64,000 nucleotides of DNA from contig OY829667.1 of NCBI GenBank assembly GCA_963691815.1, positions 20,499,587 through 20,563,586 of the forward strand, written 5' to 3'. The notes under the pieces were generated by a model. That model saw only the letters and a list, made by a program, of their open reading frames with translations. It searched no databases and had not been told where the DNA came from. The stretch comes from Echiichthys vipera. Lineage: Eukaryota > Chordata > Actinopteri > Perciformes > Trachinidae. The position numbers and the translations under genes are program-made. Below are positions 44,424 through 56,863 of the stretch, piece after piece; positions within the stretch are counted from its first letter, which is position 1; each line of letters starts with the position of its first letter.

Positions 44424-44745
44424 TTACAGATAAGATATTGGGTGAGGCAAATGGCTTTCTTCACTGGTTTTTAATTGGACATAGATCTGTGTATTATCTG
44501 CATAACAATGTAGTGAGTCTTTTGTGTGCAGATTTGATGTGGATGTGGAAGCATCCAATTCTGTAGAGAACAAAAGGGGCCCAATGATGGAGCCTTGGGG
44601 AACACCGCAGATCAGTGGGGGGCACAGAAGAAGATGTAGCAACAACTACTGAAAAAGTTTTGTTTGACATAATAAACATACTTTTCAAAGTTATCCAACA
44701 AAACTGCATGATCAACAGTAGGGAACACTGAGTAGAATAAGATTA
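44424..44745 (-). pseudogene. LINE reverse transcriptase fragment
   Basis: The minus-strand translation contains VFPTVDHAVLLDNFEKYV (about 44680-44735), then CGVPQGSIIGPLLFS (about 44567-44610) and LHCYADNTQIYVQLK (about 44470-44520). These are the RT palm motifs AFDTVDH, GVPQGSxLGPLLF and YADDTQ; the catalytic YADD has become YADN, and a large part between the first two motifs is missing. It is therefore a dead L2/Rex1-like fragment. Confidence 0.85.
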
Positions 44746-44890
44746 CTAAAAGATAATTGGCTATGTTAAAGTTTGAATAGTGAGCTGAGATCAAGTAGAA
44801 TGAGTTTACTAAAAGATAATTGGCTACGTTTAAGTTTGAATACTGAGCTGAGATCAAGTAGAATAAGTTTAGATCATTGGCTAAAGTTGT
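44731..44890. repeat. 63-bp tandem repeat, 2.5 units
   Basis: AGTAGAAT(A/G)AG followed by TTACTAAAAGATAATTGGCTA starts at 44731 and 44794. A third, partial and internally deleted unit starts at 44857. The spacing is 63 bp. The array abuts the 5' break of the LINE fragment. Confidence 0.9.
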
Positions 44891-46034
44891 AATCCTTAAG
44901 ATTCCATTTCTGGTTAATTTGGTGACACCTGTGGATAACAGTCAGTGTGATCATAAATGACTTCATTAATATGTGAGTGATTGTGGTCAGTGCTAACCAT
45001 GGTGATAAATACACTGTGATCATGGTGGCTTCTTCACATTAAGAGCCAACCTGCTTTTCACACGTTGAACACTTTTAATATGTAACAATAGCAGTACAAT
45101 GTGTTTGGATTAGCAGTAACTTTATACAGCTGTGATACGGTGTAAACAGAGTAAACAGCGAGTTTGCTAAAAGTGACATAAAAATGTCCTCTACTGTACA
45201 CACTGCATTTTTTTCTGTGTATCTTTCATGCACATGAGAGCAACTTGTATCCAGCACGCAATGGTGCACTCTCACTACTCACAATTTACTGTTCACCCTC
45301 TTTGTACCGTATCAGAGCTGGGTTAAGTTACTGCTAATGCAATTGGAACATTCCACCCTTATTAGAGAGTATTCATATAAGAGATAAACTCTGAGGAAAC
45401 TGCTTTTGCTGAAACATAGCACAGTAAATGTGCTATGTTATGTAAAAAAGTATTACATAAGCATGTTTTCCTTAACCTCTTCCCCCACACAGAGGGACAG
45501 AGCCTTATGTATGTTGACGAGTTGTAAGATGATATGCTTGTTATTACATTATCCATAGCCTCTCCACACTGCACCCCCTCCACACTTCTCTCCAAACTCT
45601 GGAGGTCTCTTTTTGGGATTAGTTCTATTTGGGAGCTCAGCGCTCCCAGCAAGGTAACAATTCACCATGCAATCTGCGGCAAACACACAGCGGACATGTT
45701 TTAATTTGTCACCTCACCAGCTCTCTGCCTGCCGTCAGTGCAGGGAGACGCCAAAGCCACTTTGGAAGAAACTCCTTTACTCTCTGTTCCATTTCATAGG
45801 CTTTTATGTTATAATCCACTGTCAGCTTCACTCATACATCTGATCTGGGCTCAGGGTTCAGGAGTGTGTGTAAATGTGTGTGTCGTTCTTTTGCTTCTTT
45901 TCTCACATTACGAAATGTTCTCATAAACACAGAAAGATGTTGAAAATCCTCCAGAGGATATTTTTGCCATTCCTCATATTTCACCTCTTCCTTATAACTA
46001 GTTTAGGATTAGGACTATGGAAGACGCCAAAGCA
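44891..46034. other. Non-coding stretch
   Basis: No gene recognised; the open frames at 45362-45652 and 45738-46086 lack motifs apart from the LINE-like part that begins near 46035. Confidence 0.4.
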
Positions 46035-46310
46035 CACATCCTTCACACCAACCTATCTTTCCTGGAGAAGAAAAGACACTGTGTGAGACTGCTCTTTTTT
46101 GACTACAGCTCAGTGTCAGTGTTCATACAAAGTAGTTCCCTCTAGGCTCATCACAAAGCTTAAGGACCTGGGATTAAACACCTCATTGTGCATATGAATC
46201 CTTGACTTCCTGACAGGCAGAGCCAAGGTGGTGGGGGGGCTACACCTCATCCACCCTCATTATCAACATGCAATGCTCCCCGCCAGCATTGAACCCTCTG
46301 CTCCGAGACT
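46035..46310 (+). pseudogene. LINE reverse transcriptase fragment
   Basis: The plus-strand translation across frameshifts reads VRLLFFDYSSVSVFI, then KLKDLGLNTSLC, then LDFLTGRAKVV. This matches the RT stretch (xRxLFxDFSSAFNTIxPxxLxxKLxxLGLxxSLCxWILDFLTGRxQxV) of fish LINEs. It is short, with several frame changes and no downstream GAPQG motif intact. Confidence 0.72.
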
Positions 46311-46381
46311 AAAATGGGCCTGCAAGTGGTGTTAACACACTCCCACAGAGCTCAGATTTCCCAATCCTACTAGCACTTAGT

Positions 46382-46777
46382 GTGTTTACATGCACATCAG
46401 TAACCCGAAAATGGACAGAAACAGGTCTTCTTGGTTGTGATGTTACTTGCCGTGGTGAAGTCCTACCTCGGTTTAAAGGTAATGCTCTATTGTTGTTGTT
46501 TTTTCCCATATTTTTCTGCGCCGTTGCTTCCTGGTTCATTCTGTCGAAAGCCACTGCCGTGGAGTGGGGAGGGGGAGCTATAACCTACGCCCGATAATAC
46601 TCCGGTTAAGCTGTCTACATGCATGAATAACCAGGTACTGGAGGAGTTATCTTGGTCCGTTAATCGTGGTATGAGAACTCTGATTTAACCCGGGGTACAG
46701 TGTTTGTATGGTGTTTGAGAAACCGGAGTATGCCCTTGACCTGAATATAATTAGGTTTTTAAACTGCATGTAAACGC
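46382..46777 (+). mobile_element. GTTTACATGCA MITE, uninterrupted copy
   Basis: The left end TGTTTACATGCACA and the right end TGCATGTAAAC are inverted. It contains the blocks shared with 29104-31830: TCTTCTTGGTTGTGATGTTA, GGTTTAAAGGTAATGCTCTA, AAAGCCACTGCCG, AATACTCCGGTTAAGCTGT and GTATGAGAACTCTGATTTAA. It serves as the empty-site reference for the nested copies. No coding frame is conserved. Confidence 0.8.
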
Positions 46778-48449
46778 TTGTTAACTGCCATGCCACACTG
46801 CAGTGCGTGTGTTGCAGAATCGGTTGCTTTTTATTTTGTCGCCCATGTTAAATATTTGGAGCGGCCACAATGCTTGCACTTTCACTAAAGTTTCAGTGTA
46901 TATATATGTATATATAAACACTTTGTCACAGACAATAAAGTGAAAGTTAGTATTTCATAGTAAAGGTAATAATATTATCGAAATCATATTTGTAATGCAC
47001 TATATTACTTATTTACTGCTCAAAGCAACATATTACACCGAACACTGGTACCAAATGAAAATATGAGAGAGGCAGAGCCTGCAGTGGGTGGGATATGATG
47101 TGGATTACACCACGCTGATGGAGCTGGTTCGTACCTTGCTCATTAACAGCAGAGTTTCTTGCTGTTTGTCTGGTGATTTTGGTGAGTCCTTACTTACAGA
47201 AGTTCCTGAATCTCGTTGTCTCTCCAGTTGGACATGTTCATTGCAGTCTTTGCATCTTCTGCTTCATTGTCGGAAGTTTGTTTTGCTCCGCTGTCAGCCG
47301 AGACATGATAGAAACGTCATCAAGACGCCCCATTCAAGTTTGCGGAGACACCGGAGAATGAGCTGCTTCAGTCACACATGGGTTAACTCCAAGATTAGCC
47401 GGTCTTTGTACTGGGAGCTGGGGGGCTCTGTTTGATATCTGGTCTCATTGAATCAGATATTTGCATTCACACACACAGCCCCGTCGGGTAATGTCTGGAT
47501 AACTTCAGGTTTGCAGTGCATGTGTGAAAGGCTGTAGTATGTGAAGTAGGCAGGATCACCAGGTTGTTTATTTCAGAAAGTTACAAAAATTGTCATACCG
47601 ACACGTCTACACTGGATTCAGCAATAACTCATCTAGAAAAACAATCCTTTTCTATATGCAGATTTGATATCTTAAATGCAAAATCTAACCACCCTTAAAT
47701 TGATGATGTTTTCAGTTGTTCTGCATTATCCACTAAGATTCACGGAAATGACAACAACATGTTCATTTTGAATTGCATTATCACTACTCTGGTGTTAACT
47801 GGATGTGTCGGCTCTAATGTAAGTCCAAGTCCAGCCCAGCATGGCTGATCATCACAACAGTGGCTCATTAGTGGAAAAGCTGCCGATAGAACATGACACC
47901 TGAAACAGCGCGGCCATTTGTACTTGGATAGAAGATCCAGAGAGAGAATCATTAAAACCATTACTAATGGATTTTAACCAGGAAAAAGTCACACACGCTT
48001 ATCAAAAACAACAGAAGAGAAGAGAAAGTGTGAGACATAACCAAAGATTAACCTACCTTATTTATCTATGATGTAAATCCTTGATTAACATAACAGTCAA
48101 GCTGTGAATGAGTGCTGGGGGGATTGTGGATAGGAGTCACATGGGGGTTTAGAAATGGTGACATTTGGGGTGGTCGTAAACACTGATAACATCCACTCGG
48201 GTCATAAACATTGGGTAGTGTGTTTTGGTAACTTTGATGTCCCTGTGTCTGCAAGGAGCTTTGATGTTACTGTATAAATGTTGAAGTGACTTGGAGACAG
48301 GCAGAGATGATTTGAGAACTGGTTGTTAGTAGACTCTCTCCTGTATGCATGCAGTATTTAGTAAAGACATGATTTGAGAAACACTGAGGACTCCAGAGAA
48401 TTTCTTTCACAAAAGACATCCTCTTACCAGAGGTTCTTAGAAGTATAGT
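46778..48449. other. Non-coding stretch
   Basis: No gene recognised. A small TATATATGTATATATA tract lies at about 46900. Confidence 0.4.
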
Positions 48450-48610
<161 letters not shown>

Positions 48611-48738
48611 GTCATGACTCATTCCCATATCTCTGGTGTTAACACAGTCAGACCTATTTGACATGTCCAGCACCAAAGCACCGCAGCCAAACAGCGATTT
48701 GAGTTTACCTCATTTAGGTGCTCGACAAAGGCTAGGCT

Positions 48739-48790
48739 TTGTGTGTGTGCTTGTGTGTGTGTGAGTGTGTGTGTGTTTGTGTGTGTGTGT

Positions 48791-48827
<37 letters not shown>

Positions 48828-48836
48828 TGAGAGTGG
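48739..48836. repeat. Imperfect (GT)n microsatellite
   Basis: GT repeats with CT, AG, TT and AT interruptions. Confidence 0.93.
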
Positions 48837-49812
48837 GGGGCGGTCATGTGTGTTTAATTAGCACACAACACCTGCCTCCATTACAGGGCAATTAGACTCC
48901 ACATCACATCCACAGACATTACTGGTGAGCTTTTCACTGTGATGTGTCTGTCTTTTTAGTGCACTGTATTCCATGTAGATGTGCGTGGGTTGTTCTGCAT
49001 TTATGTCAGTACGGCTCTGTTTATTGCTCTCTGAATCAGGCCCTTTCACTCTTTCCAATGTTTCCTTTTTACGTCTTTCATTGCACATTTACCTTCACAT
49101 GTTTTTTATTTTTCATCATCCTACTCTTACATCACTTCTTGTTGCCACTGGACTTTGTCCTTTCTCTGGCTGGTTGGTTTGCAAATGACAACTTGCAGTG
49201 AATTAGCACAAACACATCAAACTGAGACAACAGAATGATTTGATAGACCTGAACACATTTGTGAAGACAAACTGATTTCTTGAACAGATGTTCTGTCTGT
49301 TCTTGGAAGGTTGATTCAGTTAATGTTTGCAGTTTGTTTTTCACTGAACTGATTACAGTAAGTCTTGCCTGGAAAGACGCTGGTGCTGGGCTGCTGCACC
49401 CAGCTGCTGGGCAGAAACAGACTCATCAGTTGTGGCTGTACGATGATCCTTGTTCTGTCTTCCTGTGTGGGGTTGTAATTATCTGTAGTTTTGAACTATC
49501 ACATAGATAATGTCTTTGCTTTTAGTATTTGATATTTCTGGGGAGAAAAGGTTAGAAAATTTGGGTTTTTGTGGAGGAGTGACTTAGGCTTTATAACAGG
49601 ACAGTTATGTATCATGACATGCTGACTCGTGTCATCAAGATGCCATTGATGCCCAGACTCAAATATAAAAAAATTGGTTAGGGTGCTTTAACCCTTTAGT
49701 TAGACTGTGCCATAATTTATTGAAAAATAATTGTGTGATGATCATCATGATGGATAAATAGTGGCTGCATTCAGCACCTTTTATCTAAAACACACTGAAT
49801 GTGCTGGTCTGA
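48837..49812. other. Non-coding stretch
   Basis: No feature recognised. Confidence 0.4.
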
Positions 49813-49960
49813 CACATAGACAATAAAAAATGGACGTAGCATTCCTTTGGGGGTCCGTTTCTCTCAACTAGATCCAATCGCCCTCACCTAGGGGAGTCGC
49901 CAAAACCAAAAAGAAAGATAAGAAAGAAAAATAAAAAATAGCCTGGTACTGTCTGATGAT
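49813..49960 (+). repeat. Dispersed repeat R1, copy B
   Basis: ACATAGACAATAAAAAATGG, then ACGTAGCAT, GGGGGTCCG, GATCCAATCG, GGGAGTCGCC and TAGCCTGGTACT. The order matches copy A at 19144-19330. Confidence 0.75.
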
Positions 49961-51516
49961 GATTCAGCTTTTTATTAGGTTTTTGTTTTAATCAATCTGA
50001 TTTCAGATGCAGATATATGATTATAGAGAAGTCATCTCTCAAATCCAACTCTGTTCTGAAGTCTTTGGTTGTTAATTGGATCATAAACACTGGCCCGCGC
50101 TCAGAGGGGGGAAAGTCCTGGCCTTGAAAACAGAAAGTCCAAAATATTAGCTGTTGCCCCAAGAGGCTAAATTGTCGAAAGACTGACAGTTCTGAGATTG
50201 GGTTCTGGAAGTGACTTTAGATTAAGTGTACTCCAAGGACAGCACTGTCAAGATGGTTTACCATTGGTTAATGGTGCACATTTGCTGTTACGATCTCATT
50301 ACACAACCAAGCAGTGTCCTGGGCTACTCGGACTGGTTCAATATGTGTGGCTGAGGCAAGAGGCACAGCACCAACTTAACATCTCTGTGAGCTTTTATAG
50401 GAGAAACTCTGGTTTGTGGACCTTGCGAACTGCTACGACCTGTGGCAACATGAGGCCCTACGCACAGTGAATGTTTTGTGCTTAGGGAGGGGTGGCCCTG
50501 TGTAGGGTTTCTTTCAGCTGCGGGAGCAGGCCAACAACAGGTCCTAGACCTCTCTCTCCCTGCCTCTCCTCAGTACGTGTCTCCCAGATTTTAGAGCCCT
50601 GCACTGATTGCAGGCCACTGATACAAAAAACACACAGGAAACCGTGTGTAAAGGCTACATAATGGCCTCAGCGTATTTCAAGAGATCCAAGAAAAGGACT
50701 GAAAAATTTCCAAAACCATGCTGTGAATTCAATCCCTTCCTCTGTTTCTCTCTAGAAACACCTTTCACTGCACACTTCTCCAATCAGGAAACTCTCCACA
50801 TGTTCCTGTCCGTGCTCATCTATTATTGTACAGCATTAGCGGAGCAGCAGGATGGATTTCCCAATTCGGCCCAGACTGACAACAAGTGTCTCTGTGTGTG
50901 GTGGCATGTGCACAGTATATATATGTGTGTAAAACCGCGCCCCATAGACTTCTCCTCAAACATCACAACCTTAAAACATAAAGCATTAATTCAAAATGAA
51001 GACAGCTATTGATTGTTTTTACATCAGGAGTACAAACAAACCCACACTGAGCTGTGAAGACACTGTGGAAAAAAGCTTCCACGTTGGCTTCACGGCTATT
51101 TTCATGACCGTCATGAGCCCGTCTCCTCATCGCTTGCTGTTGGAGAATCGAGGTTCCGAATTTTATCATTAAAAAAGCACAATGTCTCCAAGAAACAGGT
51201 CCTGTGAAATGACAGGTGTGTGGCCACAGAGCAGCCCCCCTCCATGCAGCATTTCAGTGCAAACCAAAGCAGTGAGGGGTCAGAGATGGTAATAACATGT
51301 TACACTGCTTATAATATAGACAAAGAGTGTAGCTTTAACTAAATTTAAGCCACAGATCATTCTTGTGATTCATGCAATTTCTTCATGCTGCAATTTTAAT
51401 GAAGAATAAACATTCATCTGCACATTAATTCCTGTTTACAGTCCTCTACATAAGACATTTTCAAAGTGTGAGGTGGGGTTACATTACATTATTTATCAAA
51501 AGATAATATCACTGAA
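49961..51516. other. Non-coding stretch
   Basis: Open frames at 50198-50470 and 50608-51012 show no recognised family; no repeat was resolved. Confidence 0.4.
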
Positions 51517-52078
51517 GGCCCTTTCACACTGCCTTTTCGTTTGCCGGTTTATTGCCCCTTTATTAGGCCTAGCCGTCTGTGTTTGACGGAGACAGAATGG
51601 GGGGACAGATCTGATACGCCGGCAGCAGAGGTAGTCACAGAGTCATAGTCACAGTGCCGAGCCCACGTCTGTGTCATTGAGAAAGCCGACAGGGCAGAAC
51701 GACACACAGTAGGGATGACGTGACCCACAAAAGTGACAAAGCAGCATTCAGAGTACCCACAGTTATTCATAAATTACAGAAACATTAGTCCACCATCTCT
51801 TCCTCTCTCTCTTTTCTCTCTCCGTCTCTTAAACACACATGCAGAGGCACGGCACTGCAGTCAGTCTTTGTCCTTCCCTCTGCTGACATCTGTTCTACTA
51901 CATTGTATACAGTTGGCTGTTTGTGGGTCGGATTGGCTTCAAGTGGTTGATAAACAGAGCAGATCGGCTCACACACACTAGATTCTGATGCCTCTTTGGT
52001 TCCAGAATAACGGCGTTCTGTGTGAAATCACAACTGGGGAGACTTTATGCCGCCTTCGCTTGGTCTGTGTGAACGCCC
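51517..52078. mobile_element. Probable non-autonomous DNA transposon
   Basis: The left end reads GGCCCTTTCACACTGCC and the reverse complement of the right end reads GGGCGTTCACACAGACC, an imperfect TIR of the GGSCNTTCACAC type. A further TTCTGTGTGAA motif lies just inside the right end (about 52016). The interior is GC-richer than its surroundings and has no transposase. The target duplication was not resolved. Confidence 0.5.
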
Positions 52079-52367
52079 AAAAAGCCAGTGTTCAGGTGTT
52101 CCTACATTCTGGCATTGTTAGAGGATCTCTGCGTGAAAACACATATAGAATAGAAAAAACTTAAGTTGGCTACAGTAACACTACATACATACATGTACAT
52201 GTTGGGGAAATATTATGGTTTCTGACTTCTCCAGAGTCAGAGACTTATAATTGACTAAAGATGGAAGTTATGTATGGAAGTCTGAAGGTATGTCAAACAG
52301 AAATATCAAGTTATCTTGGCTCATTATGGGATCAAATAATATATAATGGTCCCACAGGCAGTCTTTG

Positions 52368-53010
52368 GCTTTGTTTACACTGCAGGTCTTAGCTCACAAT
52401 TACGATTTATTGCTCAAATCAGATTTTTGTTCTGCTGTTCACATCACGTCTTTAAATGTGGCCTGTCTACAGATTGCTTCGTGAACAGCTCACGCTCCTG
52501 AAGTGATTTGTATGAGCAGTTGATCATTGATGACATCACGCAATAATGGTGTTTACAGAAGCAAACATGGAAACGGCAACCGGAAAACATATCAGTTACG
52601 ATAAGACCATCCAAGTCTAGCTTGCACCCAAGTGTCCCCCCAAATACTAATGAGGTCTAAAACTTCCCTCTCCCTTCCCTCCTCTGGCTGCCTGCTTCAC
52701 TGCTGTCCTCCATGTTTGTTTGGATTCTGGTCCTAGCTCCCGCCTGAGACACACTTTTTTTTCAGTCAACTTTGTTTGTCGTTCATTTACACAACAGTGC
52801 AGCGCGGGTCAGAATGTCGTCAAAGCTGCATTAAATAAAACCTGGCTGTTCCGATTGTGGTCGCATTCAAAGAGTCAGATACGTATCTGATTCAGTATCA
52901 CATTCAAAAGTGTCCTGATTCTGATGGAAAGTGTCAGATTCAATGGGACTTTTGCTGCTCACACTGTCTAAAGCAAATCAGATATGGGTATATATATATA
53001 TGGGGAAAAT
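52368..53010. mobile_element. Probable MITE of the TTTACACTGCAGGTCTTA type
   Basis: The left end reads TTTGTTTACACTGCAGGTCT followed by GATTTATTGCTCAAATCAGATTTTT. The right part contains CACATTCAAAAGTGTCCTGA, GACTTTTGCTGCTCACACTG and AAATCAGATATGGG. This arrangement is familiar from fish MITEs, but the right terminus is replaced by a TA-rich tract (52989-53001), so the element is truncated. Confidence 0.5.
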
Positions 53011-53305
53011 CACATTCAGTTCACTTCAGAGAAGGTCCCCAGTCTGAAATCCCTGATCTCCACAATGTGTAAAGAAATCACCAATGTGTATAAGAACTGG
53101 AAAATGTGTTATTGCGGCAGCGGGGAAAATGTGATGATGCACAATGACCATGATCTCTCTTAGGAGGTGCTTTCTTTGGTCCTCCTTTTTCTCCCCGCTC
53201 CATAAGTATAGGTTGAGCCTCAAAGCATTTCCTCAAGTAGAGACTGGAGTGTCTCGTTTACAAGTGTCCTCTATTTGGAGAGGAATGATAGTGATTTAGA
53301 CCCTC

Positions 53306-53306
53306 A

Positions 53307-53391
<85 letters not shown>
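53306..53391. repeat. (CA)n microsatellite
   Basis: A pure CA tract of about 84 bp. Confidence 0.98.
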
Positions 53392-53393
<2 letters not shown>

Positions 53394-54169
53394 GCAGCAT
53401 TAAAACAAATCACCAAACCTACTTTCAGCGTGCACTCAAAATGCTGCTTCATCTTTTTCTCTTTCTCTAACTTGTATGGACTCACTGTAATCTCACAGCC
53501 AAACCACACAGTGCTGGTTTTCATCGTTCTCTCAGGAGGTGGGGGCGGGGAGGGAAAAGAAGACGAGAAAAAGAAGAGGAGGAAAAGAGGGGAAAAGCGA
53601 ACCACCGCTGACCTAAATGTGGCTCTCATTAAGATGGCCTGCACACGAGGGGAGGAGAAGTACGAGCCAAGAAATGTCCTCTTACTCTCTTCTTATTTCC
53701 TCCTTTCCTCCTTGTGCTGCTCTCATCCCTCCTCCTGCCTCATTGTCTTCTATTTTCACTCTCTGCCCTCACCCTTTTCTTTTTTCTTTTCTGCCTCCAA
53801 TTTCACTCCCTACCCCCACTCTCCATTTTCCTTCTCTTTCTACAGTATTTATTGGCTCAAGAGGCCCAGTGTTTATGTATGTTTGCAGCTGGAGAAGCAG
53901 GAGAACAATGTTTCGGCTCCGATATGAAAACTATAAGCCGCTGAAGATTGTTATACATCGTGTTTTTTCTCTTTTTGTTTTGCAAAATTGAGCTTGTAAC
54001 TTTGATTTTTTTAACCTGGTACCTAATGTAATCCTCGACGTGGAATGGGATTTACTATTAACATGAATTTTAAAGTTGCCTGACCTACTTTTTTTAGCCT
54101 CTGTAGCAAAAAATCTATACAAAACAACAGTAAAATAATGAAAGCCGCGACAATGTGGTCCCCCGCCTC
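53392..54169. other. Non-coding stretch, pyrimidine-rich
   Basis: CT-rich from 53690 to 53850. The 165-codon frame at 53430-53927 is a by-product of low-complexity purine/pyrimidine runs (KEDEKKKRRKRGEKR, then F/S-rich) and is not a recognised protein. Confidence 0.45.
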
Positions 54170-54490
54170 TGAGCCTGAATAATAAGGTGACGAGCAGCAA
54201 GCAAGAAGGAAAGGCAAATAAAAAAAGGGCCAGAACAATATCAGGCTTGAAGTCTCTGGCAGACAGAGAATACCCAAACAGGCTATTAACATGAGAGAAT
54301 GATGCATGCCATGTGCAGACAGAGCTGGGAGGGTGCTGGAGCTACAAAAGTACAAAAACATGGCTGCTTTTGTCCGACTGTTACCGAATGTAATAGACAG
54401 GGTGCTGTCCTTAGCAAAAATATTTAATGTACCAAAGCTATTGCATCTGGAAATGGTATCCATAAATTAGTGTTTAATGCCCCGCAATCC
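54170..54490. promoter_or_regulatory. Candidate conserved non-coding block
   Basis: Non-repetitive sequence with dense regulatory-type words, including CTGAATAATAAGG, CAGGCTATTAACATG, ATGATGCATGCCATG, AAAATATTTAATGTACC and CCATAAATTAG. It sits between simple repeats and transposon debris. The call is inferred from texture only; no alignment was possible. Confidence 0.25.
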
Positions 54491-54655
54491 ACCTACCCCC
54501 CCCCCGCCTGTTTGTGTCTCTGCCCGAGATGAATAAGTCTTTGTGCTTCATCAGGGCTAGAGCCAGAGGCTGGAAAGAGCGCAGCATCAAGGAGTAATCC
54601 ACATCTTTAATTTATGACTACATCCACACAATGTAACTAGCATTACATTATCACA

Positions 54656-54705
54656 CCGCGACCCGACCCCGGATAAGCGGTTGAAGATGAGATATGAGAT
54701 GAGAT
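54656..54705 (+). repeat. RTE-type LINE 3' tail, 5'-truncated
   Basis: CGCGACCCGACCCCGGATAA, then GCGGTTGAAGATGAGATATG and AGATGAGAT: the same LINE terminus as at 27959-28008, here on the plus strand with a GATGA-type tail. Confidence 0.75.
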
Positions 54706-54793
54706 CACTTAGTAAAAGGATTATTTTCTCTAATTTAATAGGTCCATTTTTCTTTAGAATAAAATGCTGTAAATTGTCAAAAATACCGATAAT

Positions 54794-54945
54794 GGGACGG
54801 CCGGTGGAACAGTGGTTAGAGCAGTCGCCCCATGTAAAGAAGCTGAAGGTCCTTGAGGCAGTGGCCGTGACCTGTGGCCCTTTGCTGCATCGCATTTCCT
54901 CTTGGAATTCCCCTATCTCCCCCTCCCTCTCTCCAAAAAGCTAAT
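54794..54945 (+). repeat. tRNA-derived SINE, internally deleted
   Basis: GGGACGGCCGGTGGAACAGT, then GGTTAGAGCAGTCGCCCC (A-box region), then AAGGTCCTTGAGGCAGTGGCC and TGTGGCCCTTTGCTGCAT. Compared with 62606-62791, the B-box (GGTTCGAcTC) is deleted, so the internal Pol III promoter is broken. The 3' tail is CT-rich and shortened. Confidence 0.8.
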
Positions 54946-55094
54946 CTTATATATATATTAAAAAATGCAGATGATAAGTCTACAGAACTTAGAGACATCT
55001 GTGAGTGTGTTGTTTGGTTGACCTTTCGCCCCGAACACAAAGAGATCTCCCTCCCCCAACGTCACATCAATGCCCTTTTTTGGTCAGAGGAAAT

Positions 55095-55163
55095 AATGCG
55101 GAGTCAAAGTCTAACAAAATGGCGACTCCCATATGCTACGTCCATTTTTTATACAGTCTATGG
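55095..55163 (-). repeat. Dispersed repeat R1, copy C
   Basis: The reverse complement reads CATAGACTGTATAAAAAATG, then GACGTAGCAT and GGGAGTCGCCATTTTGTTAG. This is the same order as copies A and B, in the opposite orientation. Confidence 0.75.
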
Positions 55164-55184
55164 TGTGAACCGGTCTTCACTGGG

Positions 55185-55330
55185 GATGGGACGGTACGAG
55201 TAACTGGCAATATGATACTGTGACGATTGCCCTCGATAAAGATTATGTCATGATATGCGATATCTGCAACAATCGATATATTGTAAGAAATTTCATCCTC
55301 GATATATCACAATGTCTGTGTAACTGAACT
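55185..55330. repeat. Possible hAT-type MITE fragment
   Basis: GGGGATGGGACGGTACGAG followed by CAATATGATA, GATATGCGATATC and AATCGATATATTG words. It resembles fish GGGATGGGACGATACG-type MITEs; only one end was seen. Confidence 0.35.
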
Positions 55331-55429
55331 GACATGGAAGCTATTCGATTCATTAGCTTGCATTAAAAACTGGCCGCTCGCACATTAAACAATGAACAAT
55401 ATTTGTCGTTTCCCTGAAGCTGATCAGAG

Positions 55430-55735
55430 CATTATGTAATAGAATTACATAATATAGTGAGAGGAATGACACAGTATAATATGCAGTAGTCATATACTGT
55501 AGTATAGAATAACATAATATAAAGTACAGTATGACAAGATAACAGTATATGGTAGAGTAATCACGCAGCATTATAACATAATACATAGTATAATTTACTG
55601 TATGATAGGATGTAAAACGTTGTATAATACAGCAATATATCATATTATATCAACATAATATGGTATCATATAACATATGGTATATTATTATACAGTATAT
55701 TACATGGAAATACATTAAAAGTATGGTGAGGTATA
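55430..55735. repeat. AT-rich degenerate ACAGTATA/ACATAATATA region
   Basis: About 300 bp with many variants of ATAGTATA, ACATAATATA and ACAGTATA, giving local self-complementarity. No clean period was found. Confidence 0.6.
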
Positions 55736-55804
55736 TAATAAGTCCAGCAGAGAGCCAGTGGATTAGGTGTTTAGTGTTTAGAGTGAGTGACACTGGAGAA
55801 ATGG

Positions 55805-55979
<175 letters not shown>

Positions 55980-56863
55980 ATTGAAAGGGTGAGATCTTTG
56001 ACATTTAATGCTAATTACTTCACTTGCTTGTATTGACATACCAACTGTTATTGTGTTCAATAAAAAAAAGGGGCTTAGTTTTAACCAAAAGGCCGTTCAT
56101 AGTCAACTGTTGCTTTTCAAACCACTTAGTGGAGTCAATTGAAGCACACATCAGCTTTAATAACCATTGTCTTGGCCAGGTGCCATAGCAAATCAGATTA
56201 TATCATGAGGATAGGGAAGCCTAAGTGTAGCAGAAAACCACAACAAGCATGGCTACGGCTATAGAGGACCTGATCATGAGGTAAGGGAATCCAGGCAATT
56301 CCAAGCATTTTAAGAGAGAAAATCAACTCTGTTTACTTCTATATGCTTATCAGGACCTGCAGTCTGAGAGCATCTTAAGCTGCATTCACATGGCAAGCCT
56401 GAGATCACCATCAGAGGAATTTTATGCCATAATGTGAAGCCAAACAGATCACATTCCTTAGCCTGCAGACCTGCACAAAGAAACAAAGAGAACAACACAA
56501 CAAATATCATACATATGGGGTCATTTTATGTGCAGGAAATATTGTCTGTAAATGTATTACAATAATAGCTTTGGCTTTTTATGACAACTACTTCTGTGCC
56601 TAATGATACTTTGATGGGAGATCGATGAACCATGAGTGTTACATGGAGGCATTGTCAAAATCTGAATTCATACAAAATTTCAGGCTGCTGAGGGGTGCTG
56701 TCAGCGACTCTCTGTATAATGTTCCTGGCCAGACAGTCACTTATAATGACCCATATCACAGAGAAAGCATGCATACCCAGATTTGTATTATACTGCATGG
56801 ATTCCGAATTGACTGAGGTCACATTGCCAGAAAAAATATTTAGACAGTAGGACATTTGATACT
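55980..56863. other. Non-coding stretch
   Basis: No feature recognised. Confidence 0.4.

Noticed and set aside
45738..46086. Open frames just upstream of the 46-kb LINE fragment as a gene
   Set aside because: The downstream part is explained by decayed reverse transcriptase in another frame; the rest has no motif.
50198..51012. 90- and 134-codon plus-strand frames
   Set aside because: No motifs, no codon-like pattern visible, no conservation evidence available.
53430..53991. 165- and 124-codon frames as a gene
   Set aside because: Composition is dictated by purine-rich then pyrimidine-rich runs, there are no domains, and frames overlap in the same region.
54794..54945. tRNA gene suggested by the A-box-like GGTTAGAGCAG
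   Set aside because: No cloverleaf or anticodon arm; it matches a SINE seen elsewhere in the window.
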